A DNA stretch of 63,796 bases from an uncultured Coriobacteriaceae bacterium (lineage in GTDB: Bacteria > Actinomycetota > Coriobacteriia > Coriobacteriales > Atopobiaceae): contig CADBDT010000022.1 of assembly GCA_902793465.1 (NCBI GenBank), forward strand, positions 4,585-68,380, in the 5' to 3' direction. Shown here one piece after another: positions 7,939 to 15,745 of this stretch. The notes beneath the pieces are model-generated. The model did not search any database. It worked only from the letters and a program-made list of their open reading frames with translations, and was not told where the DNA came from. Numbering within the stretch: the first letter of the stretch is position 1; the number at the start of each line of letters is the position of its first letter. Position numbers and translations under genes: made by a program.

Positions 7939-8412
7939 TCAGCGCAGCGTTGCCGAGGCAAGAATCTCCTCGTAGATGGCGCGGTTGGCCTGGGCGCATT
8001 TGTCGCGCGTGTGATACAGAATGGTGTAGCAGCACGTGCCATCCTTAAACACCATGGTTTCGCACTTTTGCGCGGGGCCGTCGGGAACATAGCCGTAGTC
8101 ATAGCCCCATGCTTTATTGCCCGCGACCTCTGACTCAAAAAGACCGTCGCTATAATAGCCCGCCTTCCTGTAGCGTCGGCGCATGGACTTTTCCGACTGC
8201 TCCGCCACGAGCTTTGCGGTGCCGAGCTTCGAGATGAGCTTGTTGGACACCTTCCAGAAGACGGAGAGAATAATGTGACGCTCTTCGTCGCGCATGCCCC
8301 ACATGCAGTCGTAGTCAATTCCGTAGGCTTGCTTGAGCTCCTCGTGATCCATAACGCGGAAGCCCTCGGGCCGTGCGAGTTCAAGACGGTTGTTGATTAC
8401 CACCTTTTCCAT
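7939..8412 (-). CDS. Hypothetical protein, 157 residues
   Basis: Begins MEKVVINNRLELARPEGFRV after GGAGG six bases upstream. A longer in-frame start would add 30 unconserved residues. No signal peptide or membrane segment is seen. The pattern is a short N-terminal strand pair with ARPEGF, a middle with MWGMRDEERHIILSVFW, two Lys/Arg-rich helices, and a C-terminal FKDGTCCYTILYHT strand pair followed by a helix (ANRAIYEEILASATL). This order loosely resembles DcrB/PsbP-like proteins, which end in a helix of the form FxxILxS, but the match is too weak for a call. It is monocistronic, with a palindromic region upstream. Confidence 0.6.
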   Translation of the reverse strand: MEKVVINNRLELARPEGFRVMDHEELKQAYGIDYDCMWGMRDEERHIILSVFWKVSNKLISKLGTAKLVAEQSEKSMRRRYRKAGYYSDGLFESEVAGNKAWGYDYGYVPDGPAQKCETMVFKDGTCCYTILYHTRDKCAQANRAIYEEILASATLR

Positions 8413-8524
8413 GGTGTCCTCCGTGTCGCTTGTCGTTTGTAAAGAATACGCTCGAGTGCGGGTTTTGTCCCAAAGTAAAGCACTTGTTGAGGATGCTTCC
8501 AAAGGCCGTTCGAAAACTCGCGAT

Positions 8525-8653
8525 GGGGTGCGCCTATTGGGGAGGAGCCCCTAACGGTATCCCAATCCATCACATAAATGAAGGTCGATTCTGTAAGGCG
8601 CTTGCCCACAGCGTTCTGCAGAATCGCCCTTCACTTAGGGGCTGACGCACCCC
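8525..8653. repeat. Nested palindrome upstream of the merR stop
   Basis: Outer arms GGGGTGCG/CGCACCCC, then AGCCCCTAA/TTAGGGGCT, then GAAGG-CGATTCTG/CAGAATCG-CCTTC, arranged around one approximate centre near 8606. It fills the gap between the hypothetical gene at 7939 and the merR end and may end the redox operon transcript. Confidence 0.7.
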
Positions 8654-8656
8654 CTG

Positions 8657-9115
8657 CTAGTACCGGTTAATTTGGCACTTTGCCTTTATTCGCTTTATGT
8701 CTTCTGGCAGCTCGTCGAAGGGCATCTCCTTAGGGGTGCTGCACGTGCCCGACTCGCTGGCAACATCGTAGTACCAGCACTTGTACTCAATAAAGTCGCG
8801 GGCGAGCTTCAGCTCCTCGAGCTGCTTGTCTATGGCCGCCCGTCGCTCGTACACAATACGTCTCCGCTCCTCTATGGTCGAGTCGCCCTCCATGTACAGG
8901 CGTATGTACTCGCGGATCTCTCTTATTGGCATCCCCGACACTTTGAGTCTTTCCACGAAGCGCATCCACTCCAGGTCGTCCTCGTCAAACAGCCGTCGAC
9001 CGTCGCTTGAGCGTTGCTGGTTGGGAATAAGCCCGTTCTTCTCGTAGAACCGAATTGTAGAGGCGGGCATGCCCAGCTTGGCCGCCGCATCTCCAATGGT
9101 ATACAGTTCGCTCAT
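8657..9115 (-). CDS. MerR-family transcriptional regulator (AdhR-like)
   Basis: 152 residues. The N-terminal winged HTH is standard (YTIGDAAAKLGMPASTIRFY, then EKNGLIPNQQRSSDGRRLFD). It continues into WMRFVERLKVSGMPIREIREY and a long coiled coil (residues ~80-120) for dimerisation. Two cysteines follow (YKCWYYD and SGTCST), possible sensing residues. This layout fits the aldehyde- or redox-responsive AdhR-type MerR proteins. It is the last gene of the minus-strand operon and its ATG overlaps the stop of the membrane gene before it (ATGA). The only MerR-type promoter seen lies before the first gene, at 12422-12452, so autoregulation is likely. Confidence 0.9.
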   Translation of the reverse strand: MSELYTIGDAAAKLGMPASTIRFYEKNGLIPNQQRSSDGRRLFDEDDLEWMRFVERLKVSGMPIREIREYIRLYMEGDSTIEERRRIVYERRAAIDKQLEELKLARDFIEYKCWYYDVASESGTCSTPKEMPFDELPEDIKRIKAKCQINRY

Positions 9116-9804
9116 TCCGTCTCGCCTCCCTGGTTGTCGCGCTTGCCCTGTGCGCTTTTGCACCTGCCCGCAGCCGTTAGCGCTACCTGTACACCGTAAA
9201 ACACTACGGCGACCAGCACCGCAACGCCTGTATGACGTGCGAACGTTACCGCCAATGGTGTGGCGAAGTCGGCCATTGCAAACTGGACCCGTCCGGTTAG
9301 GTACGCAAACATGCCAAGCTGCACGAAGGCATACACACCATAGACGGCGCCTGCCGCGGCCGCCACGCGCATGACCCACAGCTTCCAAGGTGCCATGCGT
9401 CGCGGCACTCGGATGTGAAGGCCAACATGCGCAAAGGCGAGCACGAACAGCCAGTACGAAAACAGCATGTGGATGCGCCGTGCCCATGACGCTCCCGGCA
9501 GCGCGGGCAAAAAGGCAAACACGTGCTTGGAGAGTACCAGGCTGCTAACAATCATGCCCACAAGGCATACCAGCAGCGCAGCCATAAGAACGAGGTGTGG
9601 CGCGTACAACGCTTTGCGGCGGCTGCGCAGGATGCCCAGAATCCACTTGCGGTTGAGCACTGCGTGAGCAATCATGAGCACAAACAAGGCTATGCCCAGC
9701 CACTCGTGGGGAACCTCCTGCACCAACGCTGTGGACATGGTGGCCACAAGGACGGTGGACATTGCGATGTCCACCGCAATCTTTATTGCTCGGTTACCCT
9801 TCAT
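9112..9804 (-). CDS. Membrane protein, DUF4405-like, probable b-type haem binding
   Basis: 230 residues with six hydrophobic segments. Histidines sit at 33 and 47 (VPHEWLG, MIAHAVLNRKW) and at 112 and 126 (RIHMLFSYW, LAFAHVGLH). Each pair is 14 residues apart, the spacing by which cytochrome b proteins hold haems between helices. VLNRKW is typical of DUF4405. GGGAGG stands 7 bases before the ATG. Placed after a Tat-exported flavodoxin fusion and before MerR, it could pass electrons from the membrane to the exported protein. That role is inference. The 123 bp before it, back to the previous gene, hold no frame. Confidence 0.75.
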   Translation of the reverse strand: MKGNRAIKIAVDIAMSTVLVATMSTALVQEVPHEWLGIALFVLMIAHAVLNRKWILGILRSRRKALYAPHLVLMAALLVCLVGMIVSSLVLSKHVFAFLPALPGASWARRIHMLFSYWLFVLAFAHVGLHIRVPRRMAPWKLWVMRVAAAAGAVYGVYAFVQLGMFAYLTGRVQFAMADFATPLAVTFARHTGVAVLVAVVFYGVQVALTAAGRCKSAQGKRDNQGGETE

Positions 9805-9927
9805 ATATACCTCCCGCTGCCGCTATGCCTTGATTTTGTCATTGTTGAGCCTCTTTTTTCTTTTCCCTTTACCTCGTAAACCTTAGTCGGCATGTGCGCG
9901 CAGGGATATACCCCTTGCGCGCTGCGG

Positions 9928-11427
9928 CTACTTTGCGAGCCAGTCCGTAACCTGTTGGGGCATGTTGTCCCCGCCCGAGTAATAGATCGATAGCCCCTGG
10001 TCCACATGCGCGTTGGGTGCGAGCTTCGATATGGCGCTCACGCTTTGTCCCAGTCCGCCGCCCCCGTTGCTGCAGAACGGTCGGATTTCCTTGCCCGAAA
10101 AGTCGTAGGACTCAAGGAACGTGGCAATGGGCATGGGGATTGAGGCCCACCAGTTGGGGTAGCCAATATACACCGTACCATAGCGGTCCATGTTGTCGAT
10201 GTGCGTGGTGAGCTTTGGGCGTGCCTGCTGGTTTTGGTCGCGCTGCGCCTCGTCCAGACACGTGTTGTAGTCGGAGGAGTACGGACGCTCGCATACGATC
10301 TCGACCGGTTCCACGCCAAGTTGCGTCGCCAGTTCCTGGGCAATCTTTCGCGTGTTGCCGCTCCAAGAGAAGTAGACCACAAGGGGTTCGCCGCCAGCGG
10401 CCTGCGATGTAGCGGCGCCTCCTACGGTTCCCTCGAGCGGGGCGGCGTTTCGGGCAACGCGGAACCCAACGCTCGGGCTCGAACTCGTGGGCGTAAGAGA
10501 GGCGCGGTAGGCCGAGCGCAGGTTTTTGGCAAAGTCGTTCCAGCCGCCGCCACGGTTTACACGCAGTTCCCCGGTGTCTGGCCCCGTGGGGTCGTGCGAC
10601 GCGGAGGCGTCGTAGGCACCGTAGTGGTCCCACACCCACTCGGCCACGTTGCCGTGCATGTCGTAGAGGCCCCAGGCGTTTGGCTCGAAGGAGCCCGACG
10701 TAATTGGCTCGCCGCGGTAGACGCCTGGCTTTACCTCGAGCACGTCCTGGTCAAAGTAGTTGCCCTCTATCTCGTAGGGGTAGTGGCCGTAGTAGTTGAC
10801 CTCGTCGGCGCTGGGGGAGTGGCCAAGGTTGAACGGACCCGTTGTGCCTGCACGACAGGCATACTCCCATTCGGCCTCGGTGGGCAAGCGGTATCCGTTT
10901 GCAGAACGATCCCAGGTAACGGCCTCGCCGTCGATTGCGTAGGCGGGGGAGAGGCCGGCCTTGGTACTTAGGGCATTGCAGTAGGCAATGGCATCGTACC
11001 AGGTTACGCCCGTTGCAGGAACGTTGCCGGTATCGCCCGCTGCGCCCACGGTTGCGTTGTATTCCTGTTGCGAGACCTCCATGGGCGCAAGGTAGAAGTC
11101 ACTTACCGTTACTTCGTGGGCAGCTTCGTCGTCGCCACGCCACGGCTCGTCGGAGGGGCTGCCCATGGCAAAGGTGCCGCCGCTCACGAGTACGAGGTTG
11201 TCGTTGGCGTTGGCAGGCGCATCGGAGCTCGTTTGGGTTGCCGCAGAATTCGCCTGCGCGGAGGCGCCGGGCTCGGCACCTTGCGACGTCTGCGCGCCGC
11301 GTGGCGTCCACGAGCAACCCGCCAGCGCAAGTATGCCGCCCGCGAGGGCGCCTGCCCCAAGCAAGGAGCGTCGCGTAAGGGTAGGCTGGGCAACGCGTTT
11401 GGTGGTGTTGCGTGTGTCGTGTCCCAT
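9928..11427 (-). CDS. Tat lipoprotein: SUMF1/FGE-like domain fused to a C-terminal flavodoxin
   Basis: 499 residues. The N-terminus has a twin-arginine signal with lipobox (LTRRSLLGAG, then LALAGC), so it should be exported folded and anchored outside. Residues ~65-325 are a formylglycine-generating-enzyme-like fold: LVSGGTFAMGS, EVSQQEYN, RLPTEAEWEYACRAGTTGPF, DMHGNVAEWVWD, RVNRGGGWND, GFRVAR. Where true FGEs have their catalytic cysteines the sequence is GGGWNDFAKNLRSAYR, without Cys, so sulfatase activation is unlikely. Residues ~345-499 are a flavodoxin (VVYFSWSGNTRKIAQ for FMN phosphate, VYIGYPNWWASIPMP). Start at 11427, two bases after the reductase stop. A longer frame to 11451 would overlap that gene. 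Confidence 0.88.
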   Translation of the reverse strand: MGHDTRNTTKRVAQPTLTRRSLLGAGALAGGILALAGCSWTPRGAQTSQGAEPGASAQANSAATQTSSDAPANANDNLVLVSGGTFAMGSPSDEPWRGDDEAAHEVTVSDFYLAPMEVSQQEYNATVGAAGDTGNVPATGVTWYDAIAYCNALSTKAGLSPAYAIDGEAVTWDRSANGYRLPTEAEWEYACRAGTTGPFNLGHSPSADEVNYYGHYPYEIEGNYFDQDVLEVKPGVYRGEPITSGSFEPNAWGLYDMHGNVAEWVWDHYGAYDASASHDPTGPDTGELRVNRGGGWNDFAKNLRSAYRASLTPTSSSPSVGFRVARNAAPLEGTVGGAATSQAAGGEPLVVYFSWSGNTRKIAQELATQLGVEPVEIVCERPYSSDYNTCLDEAQRDQNQQARPKLTTHIDNMDRYGTVYIGYPNWWASIPMPIATFLESYDFSGKEIRPFCSNGGGGLGQSVSAISKLAPNAHVDQGLSIYYSGGDNMPQQVTDWLAK

Positions 11428-11429
11428 GG

Positions 11430-12371
11430 CTAATCCATTGCCTTTTCCCAAAAACGGATGGCATTGATTCCAAGAGAGTCTGCCAGTTCCTCGAGCTCTG
11501 CCACTTCGTCATTAGTCAGCGTAACTGCCGCCGCCGCTACCGCATCGGCCACATGTTGCTCCTTGGTCACGCCCACGATGGGGAGTGTTCCCTTGGCAAT
11601 GGCCCATGCTACTGGCACCTGCGCCACGCCCACACCATGCGCCTTGGCGACCTCGGCAAGCTTGGCGTTGAGTACCTCGAGCTTGCTAAGGACGGGATTA
11701 TAGGTTTGCGCGCGGGCCGAGCCTTCGGGCATGGGATGAGCGGTGTCGTACTTGCCGGAAAGCGCGCCCTGCTCGAGCACCATGTAGGAGAAGAACACGA
11801 CGTCGTTCTTGTGACACCAATCTAGGATGCCCGAGTCCTCCGAGCTGCGGTTGATGAGGCTCAGATGATTTTGGACTGCTCCGAGATGCAGGCCGTGTTC
11901 GCGCAGGATGGCGTCGGCCTCCTTGATCTCGGCGAGGTTGTGGTTTGATACGCCTATTACGGGTACGTTCTTGCTGCCTTCGAAGAACTTCGCCAGGGCT
12001 CGAGTCCAGTTGGGGGCCTGTGCAGTGTTGTGAATCCAGTAGATGTCAAAGTGGTCGAGGCCCATGAGGTCAAGTTGCATGTTGTGCATTGCGGCTACGG
12101 GGTCGGGCGCGGTGGCATCCAAACACTGGGGCGTGAGCTTGTCCGACACGAGGTAACTGCTGCGGGGTAAGTCCTTTAGGAATTTGGCGAGCACCTTCTC
12201 GGAGGTGCCCATGCCGTAGGCGTAGGCCGTGTCCCAGAGGTTGAGGCCTTCCGACATTGCCTTGTCAAAAATGGGGCGAAGGTCGGCGGCGTCGATACCA
12301 CTGCCAAACGTGCCGTCGTTGCCCCATGCCCATGCGCCAAGTGCGATCCTGGGAAGTTTGATAGTTGCCAT
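11430..12371 (-). CDS. Aldo/keto reductase
   Basis: 313-residue NADPH-type TIM-barrel oxidoreductase, cytoplasmic. The catalytic tetrad is visible: D47 and Y52 (NLWDTAYAYGMGTSE), K78 (LVSDKLTP) and H114 (IYWIHN). The cofactor region reads IPVAWAIAKGTLPIVGVTKE near residue 230, with the usual Gly/Val/Lys residues. AAAGGA precedes the ATG. It is the first gene of the operon running to merR and is read from the MerR-type promoter at 12422. That places it as the main regulated enzyme, probably for a reactive carbonyl. Confidence 0.94.
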   Translation of the reverse strand: MATIKLPRIALGAWAWGNDGTFGSGIDAADLRPIFDKAMSEGLNLWDTAYAYGMGTSEKVLAKFLKDLPRSSYLVSDKLTPQCLDATAPDPVAAMHNMQLDLMGLDHFDIYWIHNTAQAPNWTRALAKFFEGSKNVPVIGVSNHNLAEIKEADAILREHGLHLGAVQNHLSLINRSSEDSGILDWCHKNDVVFFSYMVLEQGALSGKYDTAHPMPEGSARAQTYNPVLSKLEVLNAKLAEVAKAHGVGVAQVPVAWAIAKGTLPIVGVTKEQHVADAVAAAAVTLTNDEVAELEELADSLGINAIRFWEKAMD

Positions 12372-12421
12372 GCTTTGTCCTTTCGTTGGATGCGTTTGCC
12401 TTGCGACGTCGTCTATACAAG

Positions 12422-12452
12422 ATTCTGAGACTTAAACCATGGTTTAAGTCAA
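12422..12452 (-). promoter_or_regulatory. MerR-type promoter with a 19-bp spacer and perfect operator
   Basis: On the minus strand: -35 TTGACT, a 19-bp spacer and -10 CAGAAT. The spacer, with flanking bases, forms the perfect 20-bp palindrome ACTTAAACCATGGTTTAAGT. Overlong 19-20 bp spacers carrying a dyad are the mark of promoters activated by MerR proteins through DNA twisting. It drives the four-gene operon ending in merR. Confidence 0.85.
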
Positions 12453-12784
12453 ATGACTTTCTTGAATTTGTGAAAGCTTCTTCACAAGTCTGAGGTAAGC
12501 GGATTGCCCTTTGCGTGATTGCTAAGAAAGGCACGTGTTGCTCCCACGCGTGTTTACGAACTCAGCATGAACTCCCTCACGTTACCGCCTTCTAACATGC
12601 TGTCCAAAAAGTACGTGCGGGTGTTCCCTGTGTCCGCCTCCATACAGTCAGCTGGACACATGTGATGCCTTGAGCGACAGGTAGGATGCTTCTGGTGGCG
12701 TGCCTTACGCTTCATCGATGCGGCGCGGCCTGTCACGTGCGTGGGGGCGTGGGTTTTGCAGGGCTGGTTGGTTCGAATGTACCG

Positions 12785-13010
12785 ATTTGTAACACGTGAA
12801 TGGCTGTGTTCTCAAATACAGTTCACGTGTTACAAATTAACTGGAAGGTTTTGCTTGCCAACAGGCATATTACAAAAATATATGAGCAAAACCGTAACAC
12901 GTGAACTTTTAAAGCGTTCTTACAGTTCACGTGTTACAAATTGTGTCTCGAGGGCTTTGCGCCAACAGGGATTTTACCGTTATTTATATAGCGTTCGGCA
13001 GTACGTGAAC
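12785..13010. repeat. Tandem ~104-bp units carrying CACGTG palindromes
   Basis: GTAACACGTGAA/TTCACGTGTTAC hairpins lie at 12785-12837 and 12894-12937. A third half-site (TACGTGAACTT) lies near 13003. The DNA between shares TTGC, GCCAACAGG and a following ATTTTA-like block, so about two copies repeat at a 104-bp period. The gap 12453-13170 holds no supported gene. Confidence 0.7.
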
Positions 13011-13170
13011 TTATGGATAAGCGGAAGAGTGTTCCGGTTGGCAACTCCAGAACAAACACCTCATTATCTTTGGCCAATTTGGGGCAGGATGGTGGTTCGA
13101 CGCGTATTGACACGTGTATAGAGGATGCAATTCAGTGTTGGCAAAAGAAGAGCCCCGTATTAGGCTTCGA

Positions 13171-13563
13171 CTACACGATGCCCTGCTCCCTGAGTGCGTT
13201 AACCACAAGCACGTCCGCAGGCAGCCAGTCCACGGAGTCGATGTCCTGCGCCGCGAGCCAGCGCGCCGCCTCGTGTTCGAGCAGTTGTGGTGCACCCTTG
13301 GCAATTGGGCAGAGGTAGCAGCTCATTTCCAGATGAAACTGTGGATAGTCGTAAGAGACGTCCGCAACGTGCTGCTTCACGCGAACGGTCATATTCAGCT
13401 CCTCCTGGATCTCGCGAACGAGTGCCTGCTCGGGCGTCTCGCCAGGCTCGATTTTGCCGCCAGGGAATTCCCAACCGTCCTTGTAGTCCCCGTAGCCGCG
13501 CTGGGTGGCAAAGATCTTGTTGCCCTGCTTTATAATTGCGGCCACTACGTGGTAGGTCTTCAT
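13171..13563 (-). CDS. Nudix hydrolase, MutT-like (8-oxo-dGTP diphosphatase type)
   Basis: 130 residues. The Nudix box is complete (GGKIEPGETPEQAL, then VREIQEELN), matching GX5EX7REUXEEXGU. The N-terminal strand HVVAAIIKQGNKIFATQRGY is typical of the short MutT proteins that clean oxidised nucleotides from the pool. The start at 13563 follows AAGGAG by 7 bases. A longer frame to 13599 adds 12 residues without support. Substrate is inferred from family. It stands alone, between the CACGTG repeats and a hairpin. Confidence 0.92.
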   Translation of the reverse strand: MKTYHVVAAIIKQGNKIFATQRGYGDYKDGWEFPGGKIEPGETPEQALVREIQEELNMTVRVKQHVADVSYDYPQFHLEMSCYLCPIAKGAPQLLEHEAARWLAAQDIDSVDWLPADVLVVNALREQGIV

Positions 13564-13660
13564 GCGGTACTCCTTGAGGCTTGTTTTTACCCCCGGCATT
13601 GTAGCCGACGCGCGTATGACAAATGCTCTGACCCCTTGTCAGCTTTTTAGAAAACTCACG

Positions 13661-13689
13661 AAGCGCCGGAAGGATCCGGCGCTTCTTTA
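13661..13689. terminator. Strong hairpin between divergent genes
   Basis: AAGCGCCGGA pairs perfectly with TCCGGCGCTT, followed on the plus strand by CTTTAG. No plus-strand gene ends here, so it may belong to a leader or protect from read-through. Confidence 0.6.
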
Positions 13690-13855
13690 GTGGCAGGCAA
13701 TGGCGTCTCGTTTTCGGCTAGCCTGTGTGGTTGACGCCCTCGTATGGGTGCGCCGGTCAAGCGTGTGGCCTAACTAGTCGAAACCTGCTAGACAGGTTGG
13801 GGGCGTCCCATTACTCTGTTTCATGGTTGAGTTTTACGCGGCAGGAGTTTATCTC

Positions 13856-15433
13856 ATGAGTGGAAACAGAGCAATAAAGATATGCGCAGACCAAAAGAGT
13901 TTCCCTGAGGCTCAGGCCTTTGTGGAAAAAAAGCTCAAGAATCGCCACATCAATGCGCACATTGCAAACGAGACCATGGTGCTCTTTGAGTCGCTCTACA
14001 ACGTGATTGTTTCTCAGGTTAGCAGCAACAACAACGAGCTCGAAATAACCAGCGTAAACGGGCTCGGAAGTACGGACATCAAGATGGTTTTTCCAGGCAA
14101 GCGCTTTTTTGTACCCGAAGGAGATGGGCTCGAGCATTTGGACGAAAAAATAGTCGAGTCGTTTTCCGACAAGTTGTCCTGTTCGTATAGCGGCGGTCTT
14201 AACGTTATACGAATTTCTGTGAGCAAGAGCGCCTGGTCCTTTGTCCTCCCAAACTTCATTGCCGTTATTGCAGCCCTTATTGTGAGCTTTGTATTGTCGT
14301 GTGTGCTCGACAAAGCGGGCCAAAACATGATAGCAAGGGACTGGGTGGCGCCCCTCCAAAAGCTGTTTACCAATGCCGTGCTCATGATTAGTGCGCCTAT
14401 GACGCTTTTTTCGCTGCTAAAGAATGTTTCGGACTCCTTCATAGTATCGGAGCGGCATTCTAACTCGCGCAGTCTGTTTGCAACCTCGTTCATCTCTTCC
14501 ATCGTTGCCGTTGTGATTGCCCTCGTTATAGGCTTCGTGTTTGTTCAGATGTTCCTAACGGCCATGCATATAACGGAAGGCGTTAGCATAGAAAATGGCA
14601 ATTGGTCGCTTGCCTCGCTTGTGGACCAAATAATTCCGTCCAGCATCCTTGAGCCCTTCGAAACATTATCTCCGGTACCCATGGTCGTTGTGGCGATTCT
14701 TGTTGCAGCCGCGCTCTGCATTATGGGCAAGGGCTTTGATGTAATGAAGCGCGCAGCCGATGCCTGTTATGACCTGTTTTCGAGCATACTCGAAATTGTG
14801 ATGGCTTTCTTTCCGCTGGCATGCTTCTTGCTCTTTTTAGAGGTTACGCTTGTTGAGAATGCGCACCTATACTTTTTTGATATCCTAATTGTTGCAGTTG
14901 TTGTATTCGTATGCACAATACCCCTGCTTGTTACGTATGCCATAAGACTAAAGGTGCACGGCGTACGCGTGCTGGCGTTTACAAAAAAGCTCCTGCCGCT
15001 TATAAAGGAGAACTACGTGATGGGGTCCGTTATCGACGCGGTGCCCTATAACATACGCTACTGCACTATGAACTTTGGCTTTTCGCGAGAACGGCTCGAG
15101 AAGGAGCTCCCGGTATTGGCGCAGATTAACCTAGACGGAAACTGCTTTATTCTCGCACTGGTTACTGCGATTTATATCCTTATGGCCAATTGCCATGTTT
15201 CGTGGATCGACATTGAGATGATTGCCCTAATTGCTCTGTTCTTGTCGTTTGGTGCCCCCAACCAGCCTGGCTCTATACTCATTGGTACGCTAATAATATT
15301 AACGTACTTAAAATCTGACTCTATCGTTTCGCTGGCATTGTGCTTTGAGCTGTTCTGCGGCGGTTTGCAAAACATCCTTAACGTTATTAGCAGTGTGGTA
15401 ACGGTTGCCGAATACGAGGCGAGGGGAGAATAG
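13856..15433 (+). CDS. Dicarboxylate/amino acid:cation symporter (SDF type) with an N-terminal HATPase-like domain
   Basis: 525 residues. The first ~125 are soluble and resemble an anti-sigma-kinase/HATPase fold: IKICADQKSFPEAQAFVEKK, a helix with NETMVLFESLYNVIV where such kinases carry their N box, and GLNVIRISV as a final strand. A DxGxG-type G box is not clear, so ATPase activity is doubtful. The rest is an SDF-type membrane domain with about eight helices: LQKLFTNAVLMISAPMTLFS, APNQPGSILIGTL, and a substrate-site-like INLDGNCFILALVTAIYIL. GGAG precedes the ATG at 13856. The frame also opens upstream at 13823 without a ribosome site. A STAS antagonist lies 4 kb away. Confidence 0.75.
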   Translation: MSGNRAIKICADQKSFPEAQAFVEKKLKNRHINAHIANETMVLFESLYNVIVSQVSSNNNELEITSVNGLGSTDIKMVFPGKRFFVPEGDGLEHLDEKIVESFSDKLSCSYSGGLNVIRISVSKSAWSFVLPNFIAVIAALIVSFVLSCVLDKAGQNMIARDWVAPLQKLFTNAVLMISAPMTLFSLLKNVSDSFIVSERHSNSRSLFATSFISSIVAVVIALVIGFVFVQMFLTAMHITEGVSIENGNWSLASLVDQIIPSSILEPFETLSPVPMVVVAILVAAALCIMGKGFDVMKRAADACYDLFSSILEIVMAFFPLACFLLFLEVTLVENAHLYFFDILIVAVVVFVCTIPLLVTYAIRLKVHGVRVLAFTKKLLPLIKENYVMGSVIDAVPYNIRYCTMNFGFSRERLEKELPVLAQINLDGNCFILALVTAIYILMANCHVSWIDIEMIALIALFLSFGAPNQPGSILIGTLIILTYLKSDSIVSLALCFELFCGGLQNILNVISSVVTVAEYEARGE

Positions 15434-15745
15434 CTGAGCCCTGGCAGTTAGAAAACCCGTGGTGACAAGGGACAGGCAATAGGCGCCCCTGCTGCGACTT
15501 GCGCTAGGAGGAGCATTCCCTCTGTGCGCCCCCGCACCATATGAGTTTCGGACAGTCTCCCTTGTTGGCATTGTTGCACCCGCCGTCCGTTTGGTGGCGC
15601 CGCAAGGTAGCGCGCACGCGCTTGGGTATAATTGAGCGGTTGCGAACTTTGGATCGGTTGTCTCATAAAACCGTTTTCTATTCGCAAAACAATTTTTACA
15701 TGCAGTAACGGTGCGGCATTACCTTGGGAGAAAGGACCATCCCTC
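15434..15745. other. 312-bp gap with weak palindromes and a possible promoter
   Basis: A loose inverted repeat (GACAAGGGACAG... against ...CAGTCTCCCTTGTTGG) spans 15462-15577. TATAAT occurs at 15627-15632, a good -10 for the next gene, with no clear -35. I see no gene here. Confidence 0.4.

Noticed and set aside
12554..12736. 60-codon minus-strand frame with Cys/His residues
   Set aside because: No ribosome site, no recognisable domain, and it lies in a repeat-rich non-coding stretch.
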